This document shows positions 25,346 to 34,142 of a stretch of 64,000 nucleotides of DNA, piece by piece; position 1 is the stretch's first letter, and the number at the start of each line of letters is the position of its first letter. The stretch lies in assembly GCA_900471925.1 (NCBI GenBank), contig UCGV01000010.1, positions 263,257-327,256 on the forward strand, in the 5' to 3' direction. The DNA comes from Hyphomicrobiales bacterium (lineage in GTDB: Bacteria; Pseudomonadota; Alphaproteobacteria; Rhizobiales; Rhizobiaceae). The position numbers and the translations under genes were made by a program. The notes under the pieces were generated by a model, which worked only from the letters and a program-made list of their open reading frames with translations, was not told where the DNA came from and did not search any database.

Positions 25346-27889
25346 TCAGAGCTCGCGCAGAACGGGTGCCGCCTTCTGCCCGAGGATGCGCCATGTGCCG
25401 ATCAGGCCGATGCCGACAGTCAGGACGAGGGCCGTGACGAGGGTCAGGCCCGCGACATCAGGCATGAAAGTGGAGGGCAGGCGCATGATGCGGCTGACGA
25501 TGAACCAGGCCGCGATTCCACCCGCAAAGAGCGCGAAGATGGCGGTCGCCACGCCGAGGATCAGATATTCATAGCTAAAGGCCCGGATCAGCATGGCGCG
25601 GGTGGCGCCGAGCGTTTTCAGCACCACCGCATCATGGGTACGCGCCCGGTTGCCGGCCGCGAGCGCGCCGGCGAGCACGAGGACCGAAGCGATGAGCGCA
25701 ACGGAGGCTGCGGCGCGGATGGCGGTCGCAAGCTCGCCGACCAGCTGGTTGACGATATCGATCGCGTCCTTGACGCGGACACTGGTGATCGTCGGATAAG
25801 TGTTGGTTACGGATTTCAGGATCGCGGCATCCTCGGCTTCCGTCGAGTTCGGATCGGTCAGCGTTGCAAGCCAGGCATGCGGGGCGCCCCGGAAGGTGTT
25901 CGGCGAGAAGACCATGACGAAATTGATCGAGAGCGATTCCCATTCGACCCGCCGCAGGTTGGCGATCTTCGCAGTGATATTGCGGCCAAGCACGTTGACG
26001 GTCACCGTATCGCCGATCTTGAGGCCGAGTTCATGCGCTTCTTCCGCCGAGAAGGAGACGAGCGGCTCGCCGCTATAATCCTTGCTCCACCACTGGCCTT
26101 CGACCAGCGCCGAATTCTCCGGCAGGCTTTCCTCATAGGTGATTCCACGGTCGCCGTTCAGCACCCAGCGGCCGGCGGCCGGTACGTTCATCTTGGTCAC
26201 GTCCTGGCCATTGAAGGCGAGGATGCGGCCACGCAGCATCGGCACTTCCACCAGCTTGCCGTTCGGCGACTGGGTGTGGATCAGGTCGCGGAAGGTATCG
26301 ACCTCGGCACTCTGGATATCGACGAAGAAGAAATTCGGGGCGCCCTCGTTCATACGACCCGTGAGCTGTTGGCGCAGATTGCCGTCGATCAGTGTCAGGG
26401 TCACGAGCAGGGCAAGGCCGAGGCCGAGCGAGAGCACGACTGAGGGTGTCAGGGCGCCGGGGCGATGGATATTGCCGATCGCCAGCCGCAGCGCTGGTGA
26501 GTTGACGCGCGGGCTCCTGCGCGCCAGCCAGGCGATCAGGCCAGCGACGAGGCGCAGGATGACGAAGGCGAAGATGATGGCGCCGACGAAGACAACGGCG
26601 ATGAAACGGTCATAGGCGGTCAGGATAGCAAGGCCGGCCAAAGCGGCCATGAAGACCGCAGCGAGCAACACATATGGCCAGGAAGGAAGGCGACGTGCCT
26701 CGAAACCCTGCTCGCGGAAGAGGGCGGTCGCTGGCACTTCGCGCGCATGGCCAAGCGGCAAAATGGCGAAGGCAAGCGTCGTCAGCAGCCCGAAGAGGGC
26801 GGCCAGCAGTAATGCGCCGGGGTAGAGCGTCGGATCCGTGGAAACCGGCAGGAACTGGGCGAGAAACTGTGCGGCCAGCATCGGCGACAGCGCGCCGAGC
26901 ACGAGGCCGATCAGAATGCCGCCCGATGCGATGATGGCGATCTGGAACAGATAGATCCAGACGACGACGGCTGCCGGGGCACCCAAGCATTTGAAGGTGG
27001 CAATCGTCGTTCGCTTGGCGTCGAGGAAGGCGCGTACCGCATTGGCGACACCCACACCGCCGACGATCAGGGCGGTCAGGCCGACCAGCGTCAGGAACTG
27101 CGTGAAGCGCGTGATGTTTTCGGTCAGCGATGGCGCGGCGCGATCGCTGGTGCGGATCGACCAGCCGGCGGACGGGAATTCCTTGGCAGCGCGGGCCTGG
27201 ATGCCGGCCATCGTGCCATGGTCTTCCAGCTTGATCTTGTAGGCATGCTCGACAAGGCTGCCCGTCTGGATCAGTCCGGATGCCTGAAGCGCCTTGCGGC
27301 TCACCAGCATGCGCGGCGCGAAACCGAAGCCTTCGGAAAGCGCGTCAGGTTCGGTCTTGACTGTGCCGGTGATACTGAGCTTGACGTTGCCGAGCAGCAG
27401 TTCGTCACCGATCTTCAGGCCCAGCCGTTCGAGCAGCAGCGGAGCGACGACCGCGCCAAAGGTGCCACCTTCTCCCGACAGCATGGAGGGCAACGGATAA
27501 TTCGGCTCCGCTTCGAACGTGCCATAGAGCGGATAGGCTTCATCGACGGCCTTGACCTCGACCAGCGCCTGATCCGAGCCATCCGGCTTGCGGGCCATGG
27601 AGCGCAGGCCGGTGGAGACGGAAACTTCCCCGAGGCCGCGCAGGAAATTCATCTCTTCGGGTGTTGCTTCACGGTTGTTGAGTTCGAAGCGGACGTCGCC
27701 GGCGAGAAGTTCCTGTCCCTGCGAAGCAATCGTATCGGTGATCGACTGCGATACCGAATTGACGGCTGCGATCGCGGCGGTGCCGAGCGCGATGCAGGCA
27801 AGGAAGATGTAGAAGCCTTTCAGGCCGCCGCGCAACTCGCGAAGGGCCAGACGGAAGGCGAGCGAGATTTGCGGCGGCACGATGCTCAT
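25346..27889 (-). CDS. ABC transporter permease with two FtsX domains
   Basis: An 847-residue inner-membrane protein of the LolE/YbbP (YbbA–YbbP) class. The N-terminal helix at residues ~25–45 is followed by a large periplasmic domain. The first FtsX block (TQFLTLVGLTALIVGGVGVANAVRAFLDAKRTTIATFKCLGA), a central membrane pair and a second FtsX block (AASVALIASVLVLAGALAAGNRARTHDAVVLKTLGATR) complete the layout. Such transporters extract molecules from the inner membrane; substrates are unproven. It overlaps its ATPase gene by four bases. Together with the adjacent divergent arylesterase this is the conserved ybbA–ybbP–tesA neighbourhood. Confidence 0.92.
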   Translation of the reverse strand: MSIVPPQISLAFRLALRELRGGLKGFYIFLACIALGTAAIAAVNSVSQSITDTIASQGQELLAGDVRFELNNREATPEEMNFLRGLGEVSVSTGLRSMARKPDGSDQALVEVKAVDEAYPLYGTFEAEPNYPLPSMLSGEGGTFGAVVAPLLLERLGLKIGDELLLGNVKLSITGTVKTEPDALSEGFGFAPRMLVSRKALQASGLIQTGSLVEHAYKIKLEDHGTMAGIQARAAKEFPSAGWSIRTSDRAAPSLTENITRFTQFLTLVGLTALIVGGVGVANAVRAFLDAKRTTIATFKCLGAPAAVVVWIYLFQIAIIASGGILIGLVLGALSPMLAAQFLAQFLPVSTDPTLYPGALLLAALFGLLTTLAFAILPLGHAREVPATALFREQGFEARRLPSWPYVLLAAVFMAALAGLAILTAYDRFIAVVFVGAIIFAFVILRLVAGLIAWLARRSPRVNSPALRLAIGNIHRPGALTPSVVLSLGLGLALLVTLTLIDGNLRQQLTGRMNEGAPNFFFVDIQSAEVDTFRDLIHTQSPNGKLVEVPMLRGRILAFNGQDVTKMNVPAAGRWVLNGDRGITYEESLPENSALVEGQWWSKDYSGEPLVSFSAEEAHELGLKIGDTVTVNVLGRNITAKIANLRRVEWESLSINFVMVFSPNTFRGAPHAWLATLTDPNSTEAEDAAILKSVTNTYPTITSVRVKDAIDIVNQLVGELATAIRAAASVALIASVLVLAGALAAGNRARTHDAVVLKTLGATRAMLIRAFSYEYLILGVATAIFALFAGGIAAWFIVSRIMRLPSTFMPDVAGLTLVTALVLTVGIGLIGTWRILGQKAAPVLREL

Positions 27890-28605
27890 GCAATCGCCGC
27901 CTCGGACGCTGCCTCTGACGGGCGGGCGGCACTGTCGCCTTCGATGCGGCCGGAGCGGACCCGGATCTGGCGGGAGCAGCGATTGGCGAGGCTATTATCA
28001 TGTGTCACGAGAAGCAGGGTCATGCCGCGTTCGGCCTGTTTGGAAAACAGGAGGTCGGCGATCTGCCTGCCGGTATCGGTGTCGAGATTACCGGTCGGCT
28101 CATCGGCGATCAGTAGCGCTGGTGAAGGGGCGAGTGCGCGGGCGATGGCGACACGCTGCTGCTCACCGCCGGAGAGCTGGCCGGGGTAATGGCTCAGACG
28201 CTCGGCGAGGCCGACGGATGCCAGCTCGCGCCGGGCGATCTCGAAGGCGTTGGGAACATTGGCGAGTTCAAGCGGAACGGCGACATTTTCCAGAGCCGTC
28301 ATGTTGGCGATCAGATGAAAGGATTGGAAGACGATACCGATATTGCGGCCGCGGAAGTCGGCGACCTGATCTTCGCTCAGCGCGTGCAACGGCGTATCGT
28401 TGATGTTGATCTCGCCGCTGTCGAGTTTTTCAAGGCCGGCGAGCACCATCAAGAGCGTCGACTTGCCGGAGCCGGAAGGGCCGACGATGCCGACCGATTC
28501 GCCGGCATCGATCTCGAGATCGATGCCTTTCAGCACATGGACGGAGGCCGCAGCATTACCGAGCGTCAAATCGGCGTGTTTCAGATCGATGATGGTTTTG
28601 GCCAA
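27886..28605 (-). CDS. ABC transporter ATP-binding protein (LolD/YbbA type)
   Basis: A 239-residue ATPase. Walker A is GPSGSGKST, the signature loop is LSGGEQQRVA, and Walker B is ALLIADEPTGNLD; the following H-loop is LLVTHD. The C-terminus has a variable tail rich in Ala and Ser. The best start is a TTG at 28605 (MAKTIIDLKHADLTLG); a preceding CTG is possible. The upstream ATG at 28704 lies within the divergent esterase gene. It energises the permease encoded directly downstream. Confidence 0.92.
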   Translation of the reverse strand: MAKTIIDLKHADLTLGNAAASVHVLKGIDLEIDAGESVGIVGPSGSGKSTLLMVLAGLEKLDSGEININDTPLHALSEDQVADFRGRNIGIVFQSFHLIANMTALENVAVPLELANVPNAFEIARRELASVGLAERLSHYPGQLSGGEQQRVAIARALAPSPALLIADEPTGNLDTDTGRQIADLLFSKQAERGMTLLLVTHDNSLANRCSRQIRVRSGRIEGDSAARPSEAASEAAIA

Positions 28606-28677
28606 CAGAAATCGCCCTATATAATTCCCTAACCGAATGGCCGCATAACGGCACCTAGCCAATCTAGGGAAAGCATT

Positions 28678-29322
28678 ATGAGATTTAAAGTTGCCGCCCT
28701 TCACTTCGCTGTCATCGTCTTCGCTCTGATTTTATCGACAGTTGCGCAGGCACGCACCATCAATCTGGTCGGTTTCGGCGACAGCCTGATGGCGGGTTAC
28801 CAGCTGCCGCCGGGCGACGGTTTTCCCGAAAAGCTGCAGGCTGCATTGAAGGCCAAAGGGATCGACGTCTCGATCACCAATGCCGGGGTTTCCGGCGATA
28901 CGACAACTGGCGGTTTGGCGCGAATCGACTGGTCGGTACCTGATGGCACCGACGGAGTTATCCTCGAACTCGGTGCCAATGATGCGCTTCGCGGCATCGC
29001 ACCCGAGCAGAGCGAAAAGAATCTCGACGAAATGATAAGCCGGTTAAAGGCACGCGGTATCGCAGTGTTGCTTGCCGGCATGATGGCGCCGCCGAACATG
29101 GGCGCTGACTACGCCGAACGTTTCAACCCGGTCTACCAGAAACTGGCGGAAAAACATGGAGTTGAACTCTATCCATTCTTCCTCGACGGTATAGTTCTGG
29201 ATGCGGCTCTGAAGCTGGATGACGGCATGCATCCCAATGCCAAAGGTGTCGATGCCATGGTCGAGAAGATGGAACCGGCTGTCACAAAATTCGTCGACAC
29301 GATTTCTTCTGTGAAGAAATAG
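28678..29322 (+). CDS. Arylesterase/lysophospholipase, SGNH family (TesA-like)
   Basis: A 214-residue periplasmic hydrolase. The signal peptide covers residues 1–25 (ending TVAQA). The SGNH blocks are present: Ser36 in VGFGDSLMAG, Gly in NAGVSGDTTTGG, Asn in LELGANDALRG, and the Asp–His pair in DDGMHPNAKG. It likely cleaves esters or lysophospholipids. It diverges from the YbbA/YbbP-like transporter across 72 bases, a very conserved pairing that suggests a shared role in lipid handling. Confidence 0.92.
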   Translation: MRFKVAALHFAVIVFALILSTVAQARTINLVGFGDSLMAGYQLPPGDGFPEKLQAALKAKGIDVSITNAGVSGDTTTGGLARIDWSVPDGTDGVILELGANDALRGIAPEQSEKNLDEMISRLKARGIAVLLAGMMAPPNMGADYAERFNPVYQKLAEKHGVELYPFFLDGIVLDAALKLDDGMHPNAKGVDAMVEKMEPAVTKFVDTISSVKK

Positions 29323-29390
29323 GGGCTTGCACAGGTTTGTAATGCGTGATTCCGTGTGAGCACCTGCAAAAGATTCGGGGAGTGCTCGTT

Positions 29391-29984
29391 ATGCCGAGAC
29401 TGTTTACCGCCCTCGAAATTCCGCGCAATGCGGCGATGAGCCTGTCATTGTTGCGCGGTGGTCTTCCCGGAGCACGATGGATCGATGTGGAGAATTACCA
29501 CATCACACTTCGCTTCATCGGCGACGTCGATGGCCGGACCGCAGACGAAATTGTCGAACGCCTCGACCGGATCGACCGGCCGGAATTCCAGCTTCGGCTT
29601 GATGGCATCGGCTCTTTCGGCTCCAAGAAACCGCATTCGATCTGGGCGGGGGTTTCTCCCTCGCCGGAAATGTCTGCCCTGCAGGGCGAGATCGAGCGGA
29701 TCTGCCAACGCATCGGCCTGCCGCCGGATCCGCGCAAGTTCACGCCGCATGTCACACTCGCCCGGCTGAAATATTCTCGCGTCGATGATGTCGTTCAGTA
29801 TCTGGCCGGCCGCGGCAATTTCCAGACCTCGATGTTTACCGTGCCGCGCTTTGTGCTTCTTTCGTCGCGCGAATCGGTCGGCGGCGGGCCTTACCTCACC
29901 GAGGAAATCTTCCCGCTTCACGAGCCGCGGATGGCGCCAAGCCTCTCGACCAGTGTGTTGCAGCCGGCCAAGAGCCTCGCATAG
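29391..29984 (+). CDS. thpR: RNA 2',3'-cyclic phosphodiesterase
   Basis: A 197-residue 2H phosphoesterase (LigT/ThpR). It opens 2',3'-cyclic phosphates on RNA ends and can ligate tRNA halves in vitro. Both HxTx motifs are visible: HITLRFIGDVD near residue 39 and HVTLARLKYSRV near residue 122. I start at 29391 (MPRLFTALEIP), which has GGGGAG upstream. Its last 67 bases overlap, on the opposite strand, the end of the phosphatase gene. Confidence 0.9.
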   Translation: MPRLFTALEIPRNAAMSLSLLRGGLPGARWIDVENYHITLRFIGDVDGRTADEIVERLDRIDRPEFQLRLDGIGSFGSKKPHSIWAGVSPSPEMSALQGEIERICQRIGLPPDPRKFTPHVTLARLKYSRVDDVVQYLAGRGNFQTSMFTVPRFVLLSSRESVGGGPYLTEEIFPLHEPRMAPSLSTSVLQPAKSLA

Positions 29985-30391
29985 ACGAACTCGAAATCTT
30001 CCGGGCCACCGTAATAGGGGTCCGGAATATCTTCGCCGGTGCCGAGCGCAAAATCGCCGAACAGGTGGATATTGTCCGTCCGCGGGGAACGCCGGTGCAG
30101 TTCCGAAACATTCGAGCGGTCCATAGCGAGGATCAGATCAAAATCGCCAAAATCCTCCGGCAATATCTTCCGGGCACGCTGTCCGGTGATATCGATACCG
30201 TGGGCGCTCGCCGTCGCAATCGAGCGGCGATCCGGCAAATCCCCTTGATGCCAGCCGCCGAGGCCAGCCGAATCGACGTGGAATACATCGGTGAGGGCGG
30301 CCTGTGCCACGACGCGGCCGAAGATCCCTTCCGCCAAGGGAGAGCGGCAGATATTGCCCATGCAAACAAACAGGATGCTGATACGTTTCAT
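29918..30391 (-). CDS. Low-molecular-weight protein-tyrosine phosphatase
   Basis: A 157-residue LMW-PTP. The P-loop is CMGNICRSP with nucleophile Cys10 and Arg16. The general-acid Asp lies in DIPDPYYGGPEDFE. LILAMDRSNVSEL is also conserved. The start MKRISILFVC at 30391 is the normal family start; an in-frame ATG at 30457 would add 22 unrelated residues. It converges with thpR with a 67-base overlap. No polysaccharide-export kinase gene is nearby, so the substrate is open. Confidence 0.93.
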   Translation of the reverse strand: MKRISILFVCMGNICRSPLAEGIFGRVVAQAALTDVFHVDSAGLGGWHQGDLPDRRSIATASAHGIDITGQRARKILPEDFGDFDLILAMDRSNVSELHRRSPRTDNIHLFGDFALGTGEDIPDPYYGGPEDFEFVYARLLAGCNTLVERLGAIRGS

Positions 30392-30426
30392 CTGGAAACC
30401 CGAGGGAAGGATGAAAGGAGCATGGC

Positions 30427-30732
30427 ATGAAAATGGAAAAGCTGGAAAGATCCGCAATCGATGGACTGCTCGGCGAACTCAAGGGCTGGACGCTCGATGA
30501 TGCTGCAGGCTCGATTTCGAAGAGCTTCAAATTCGCAAGCTTCGTGGAAGCTTTCGGCTTCATGGCCGAGTCCGCACTTGCAGCCGAGAAGCTCAATCAT
30601 CACCCCGAATGGTTCAACGTCTATTCGCGAGTCGAGGTGAAGCTCAACACCCATGATGCCGGCGGTTTGACGGAGCTCGATTTCAAATTGGCAAAGGCGA
30701 TGGAGAAGGCGGCAGCCCGGCGGGGCGATTGA
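30427..30732 (+). CDS. phhB: 4a-hydroxytetrahydrobiopterin dehydratase
   Basis: A 101-residue pterin-4a-carbinolamine dehydratase that recycles the cofactor of aromatic-amino-acid hydroxylases. The active-site block [28 protein letters not shown] carries the paired histidines and the downstream His and Asp. The length is normal for the family. No phenylalanine hydroxylase gene is adjacent. A DUF1232 gene follows on the same strand. Confidence 0.92.
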   Translation: MKMEKLERSAIDGLLGELKGWTLDDAAGSISKSFKFASFVEAFGFMAESALAAEKLNHHPEWFNVYSRVEVKLNTHDAGGLTELDFKLAKAMEKAAARRGD

Positions 30733-30782
30733 AACCGCTTTTGCCGTCACCATATGTTCGGGGCGACGAAAAGGGATATCGG

Positions 30783-31175
30783 ATGGACGAGGTCAAGTAC
30801 GGAGAGATCCTGTTGCCAGGCGATGAGGATACTCAACGGAGGCGCGAGCAGACTGTACGGCAGAAATTCTGGCCGACCTTTCGCCGTGCCGTCAGGCAAA
30901 TTCCGTTTTCACGCGATGTTGTCGCCGGCTTCTACTGCGCGCTCGACCCGCAGACACCCGCCAAAGTGCGCGGCGTGCTTCTGGCCGCACTCGCTTATTT
31001 CGTCATGCCCGTCGATATCATTCCGGATATTTTTGCCGTGGTCGGTTTTTCGGACGATATCGCGGTCCTGTCAGCCGCCTTTGCTATGGTCAGAGGCAAT
31101 ATAAAGCCGGGTCATTATGAGGCGGCCGACCGCGTACTTGCCGACCGTTCCGAAGACGGGATGAAGACCATCTAG
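30783..31175 (+). CDS. DUF1232 (YkvA-like) membrane protein
   Basis: A 130-residue protein with one DUF1232 domain. The hallmark is a hydrophobic hairpin: PAKVRGVLLAALAYFVMPVDIIPDI followed by VVGFSDDIAVLSAAF. The function is unknown; relatives are found across bacteria and some plants. I start at 30783 (MDEVKYGEILLPG) with AGGGA eight bases upstream; a TTG at 30729 overlapping the phhB stop is the alternative. Its stop overlaps that of the convergent sigma-factor gene by four bases. Confidence 0.85.
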   Translation: MDEVKYGEILLPGDEDTQRRREQTVRQKFWPTFRRAVRQIPFSRDVVAGFYCALDPQTPAKVRGVLLAALAYFVMPVDIIPDIFAVVGFSDDIAVLSAAFAMVRGNIKPGHYEAADRVLADRSEDGMKTI

Positions 31176-31741
31176 GCTTCCTCGCGCTCCAGCAGGTTCC
31201 GGAGCTTGCCGAAGGCGAGCCGGATGCGCGATTTGACGGTGCCGAGCGGCAGGCCGGTCGCCTCTGCTATTTCGGTATGCGACTGACCGAGGAAAAAGGC
31301 GGCCTGCAGCAGCGCGCGCTGCTCTTCCGGTAACTGGCCGACGGCATCGCGTACCTGGGCGTCACGGTCGTCATTGGCGATGATATCGTCGGCGCGCATT
31401 TCTTCGGGCGGCTGGAGTGTCGGATCCTCCCCGTCAAAGACCCGCACCTGGGCCCGGCGCTGAAGATCGATGCGCCGGTTACGGGCGATACGGAAAAGCC
31501 AGGTGGAGAGAGAGGAGCGTGTGGGGTCGTAGAGATCGGCCTTGTGCCAAAGGACGATCATGATCTCCTGCACCAGTTCTTCCGCTTCGCCCGATGTCAT
31601 CTTCTGGCGCATGAGCCAGGATTTCAGGCGCGGGGCGAAATAGTCGAAGAGTACGGAGAATGCCGACTCGTCGCGCTTATCGGCAACGGCCTTTGCGAGG
31701 GCAGCGAAACGCTGTCTTTCCTCGGCATCCATCCCTCTCAC
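31172..31741 (-). CDS. ECF (group 4) sigma factor
   Basis: A 189-residue extracytoplasmic-function sigma factor. Region 2 is FSVLFDYFAPRLKSWLM, AEELVQEIMIVLWHKADLYDP and STWLFRIARNRRIDLQRR. Region 4 is LPEEQRALLQAAFFLGQSHTEIAEATGLPLGTVKSRI, a complete helix-turn-helix. Region 2 resembles the RpoE/ChrR (ECF11) group. An anti-sigma gene would be expected next to it, but the neighbours are a DUF1232 gene and ialB. The start is either GTG at 31741 or ATG at 31732. Confidence 0.9.
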   Translation of the reverse strand: MRGMDAEERQRFAALAKAVADKRDESAFSVLFDYFAPRLKSWLMRQKMTSGEAEELVQEIMIVLWHKADLYDPTRSSLSTWLFRIARNRRIDLQRRAQVRVFDGEDPTLQPPEEMRADDIIANDDRDAQVRDAVGQLPEEQRALLQAAFFLGQSHTEIAEATGLPLGTVKSRIRLAFGKLRNLLEREEA

Positions 31742-32067
31742 GAACTCCCTGCGGTCAAGATTTCGGTCTGAATTTCCTTATCTTAACGACCTACAACGGA
31801 TTTTAGAAAGGTCAAACTCTTGCCTGAATCTTTGTGTCTTAAATTCACCCGAACCGATGGGTTGGGGCATCAGGATAGCGCGCAGCTACATGTGCCGCTG
31901 TCGGTTCGCAGTTAACAGTCGGGCGGAAATGAAACAGGCAGATACAATTCGCAGCCATTGTTGACCATTTGGTAACCTGAATTAAGTCAAAATAAAGCAG
32001 ATCGTGATTATGCGCCGCCCGCAATGATCGCTTCGGGCCTTGAACCGCAAGAACCGGCAGGAATTCC
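31742..32067. other. 326-base divergent intergenic region
   Basis: This region lies between the ECF sigma gene (minus) and the ialB-type gene (plus). On the minus strand there is a TTGACC-type -35 at about 31808 but no convincing -10. I see no tRNA, no strong hairpin and no coding region. The promoter of the IalB-type gene must be here, perhaps around 31960–32000, where the sequence is AT-rich. Confidence 0.5.
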
Positions 32068-32586
32068 ATGTTTGTAAAAAGTATCGTATCCGCTTTCGCC
32101 CTCACAGTTGCTATGACCGGAGTGGCGGCAGCGCAGCAGGCGGCAGCCGCAGCACCGACCCGTATCCAGCAGTTCCAGGCATGGGGCGCCTATTCCTACA
32201 AGTCCGGCGCCTCGACCGTCTGCTACGTGCTCTCGGTGCCGACTGCCAAGCAGCCGGCGAGCGTCGACCATGGCGACAACTTCTTCATCGTTTCCCAGCG
32301 CCCCGGCCAGAACATCTCCTACGAACCGCAGGCGATGATGGGCTATACGCTGCAGGAAAATTCCAAGGTCAACGTTGTCATCGACAACAAGACCTTCGTG
32401 ATGTTCACCAAGGACAAGGCAGCCTGGGTCGAAAACGCCGCGCAGGAGCCGGCGCTCGTCGCAGCCATGAAGACCGGTCATTCGATGACCGTCAATGCTG
32501 TCTCGCGCAAGGGCACCGGCACGTCCTACAGCTATTCGCTGTCCGGCATTTCGGCTGCACTGAAGCAGATCGAAAGCTGCAAGTAA
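32068..32586 (+). CDS. Invasion-associated locus B (IalB) family protein
   Basis: A 172-residue secreted protein. The signal peptide is MFVKSIVSAFALTVAMTGVAAAQ. The mature part starts with an Ala/Gln-rich linker. The IalB fold is seen in FQAWGAYSY, STVCYVLSVPTAKQPA and FTKDKAAWVENAAQEPALV. Two cysteines (SACTVCY region and the C-terminal SCK) could pair. The name comes from Bartonella erythrocyte invasion; in rhizobia the family is general and its role is unknown. The gene ends at a terminator. Confidence 0.88.
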   Translation: MFVKSIVSAFALTVAMTGVAAAQQAAAAAPTRIQQFQAWGAYSYKSGASTVCYVLSVPTAKQPASVDHGDNFFIVSQRPGQNISYEPQAMMGYTLQENSKVNVVIDNKTFVMFTKDKAAWVENAAQEPALVAAMKTGHSMTVNAVSRKGTGTSYSYSLSGISAALKQIESCK

Positions 32587-32611
32587 GCCCATACGCCAGG
32601 GTAATGTTTCT

Positions 32612-32636
32612 AAGGCCGGCCTTGCGCCGGCCTTTG
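32612..32636 (+). terminator. Terminator after the IalB-type gene
   Basis: AAGGCCGGC at 32612–32620 pairs with GCCGGCCTT at 32626–32634 around CTTGC, followed by TTGTCGTTT. It lies 25 bases past the stop. Confidence 0.75.
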
Positions 32637-32813
32637 TCGTTTCCATCTATAGTGACGCGCGACGAAAATGATGCTAAAGCGGCGCGCAACTGCGGAAGGA
32701 TGGCGATCTCATCGCCGCTCCGCCCATTCATTTCTGCAATCATGCGTCACCGGCCCCGTAAGTCTTCCGGCTTTCCGGGATGGTTGCCATGTTGAGTTCG
32801 GGATTAGAAGATT

Positions 32814-34049
32814 ATGTCCGTTATGGATGCGATGACCGTTGCCAAGCCCGCAGGGCGGGCGCCTCTCGGCACTGAGCTTTCGCCAAAACCCTCGCTGATC
32901 GGCTTGACGCGCGAGGAAATGGCTGCGGCGCTGCGCGAAAAGGGCGTGCCGGACAAGCAGATCAAGATGCGTGTGTCGCAGCTCTGGAATTGGATCTATG
33001 TGCGCGGTGTCTCCGATTTCGACCATATGACGAATGTCGCCAAGGACATGCGCGAGATGCTGAAGCAGCATTTCACCATCGCCCGACCCGAAATCGTCGA
33101 AGAACAGATTTCCAATGACGGTACACGCAAATGGCTGCTGCGCTTTCCGCCGCGCGGCGCCGGCCGTCCCGTCGAGATCGAAGCCGTCTATATTCCCGAG
33201 GAGGGTCGTGGCACGCTCTGTATTTCCAGTCAGGTCGGCTGCACGCTCACCTGTTCTTTCTGCCACACCGGCACGCAGCGGCTGGTGCGCAACCTGACGG
33301 CCGAGGAAATTCTCTCCCAGCTTCTGCTCGCCCGCGACCGTCTCGGCGATTTTCCGGATCGCGACGTGCCTGTCGGTGCCATGGTGCCGTCAGAGGGCCG
33401 CAAGGTCAGCAATATCGTGATGATGGGCATGGGCGAGCCGCTCTATAATTTCGATGCCGTGAAGCAGGCTCTGCTGATCGCGACAGACGGTGATGGCCTG
33501 TCGCTGTCCAAGCGTCGCGTGACGCTTTCCACCTCCGGCGTCGTGCCTGAAATTCTCCGTACCGGCGATGAAATCGGCGTCATGCTGGCGATCTCGCTGC
33601 ATGCTGTGCGTGACGACCTGCGCGATATCCTCGTGCCGATCAACAAGAAGTATCCGCTGAAGGAACTGATCGAGGCTTGCCGGAACTATCCCGGCCTTTC
33701 AAACGCGCGGCGCATCACTTTCGAATATGTGATGCTGAAGGATGTCAACGACAGCCTGGAAGACGCCAAGGGGTTGATCCAGCTTCTGAAGGGCGTGCCG
33801 GCAAAGATCAACCTCATCCCGTTCAATCCCTGGCCGGGCACGAACTACCAGTGTTCGGATTGGGCGCAGATCGAGAAGTTTGCCGACTTCATCAATTCGG
33901 CAGGTTACGCTTCGCCAATCCGTACACCGCGCGGCCGCGATATTCTTGCCGCCTGCGGCCAGCTGAAGTCGGAATCCGAACGCATGCGCAAGACCGAGCG
34001 CCTTGCCTTCGAAGCGATGATGATCGCCAACCACGGCGCCGACGACTGA
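32814..34049 (+). CDS. rlmN: 23S rRNA (adenine-2503-C2) methyltransferase RlmN
   Basis: A 411-residue dual-specificity radical-SAM enzyme that methylates A2503 of 23S rRNA and A37 of some tRNAs. The cluster ligands are Cys143, Cys147 and Cys150 in [13 protein letters not shown]. The resolving Cys381 lies in [26 protein letters not shown] and [14 protein letters not shown] are family motifs. The N-terminal tail (about 25 residues) is longer than in E. coli. It is preceded by 227 bases and followed by an unrelated ABC operon. Confidence 0.95.
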   Translation: MSVMDAMTVAKPAGRAPLGTELSPKPSLIGLTREEMAAALREKGVPDKQIKMRVSQLWNWIYVRGVSDFDHMTNVAKDMREMLKQHFTIARPEIVEEQISNDGTRKWLLRFPPRGAGRPVEIEAVYIPEEGRGTLCISSQVGCTLTCSFCHTGTQRLVRNLTAEEILSQLLLARDRLGDFPDRDVPVGAMVPSEGRKVSNIVMMGMGEPLYNFDAVKQALLIATDGDGLSLSKRRVTLSTSGVVPEILRTGDEIGVMLAISLHAVRDDLRDILVPINKKYPLKELIEACRNYPGLSNARRITFEYVMLKDVNDSLEDAKGLIQLLKGVPAKINLIPFNPWPGTNYQCSDWAQIEKFADFINSAGYASPIRTPRGRDILAACGQLKSESERMRKTERLAFEAMMIANHGADD

Positions 34050-34142
34050 TCAGCAAGTTTGATCGTCGCAACAATTCTCCGCGATTGATTAACGGGGGCG
34101 CTTTTCCTAAAAGTGCCCCAAAAATCATCATGGAGGACACTC

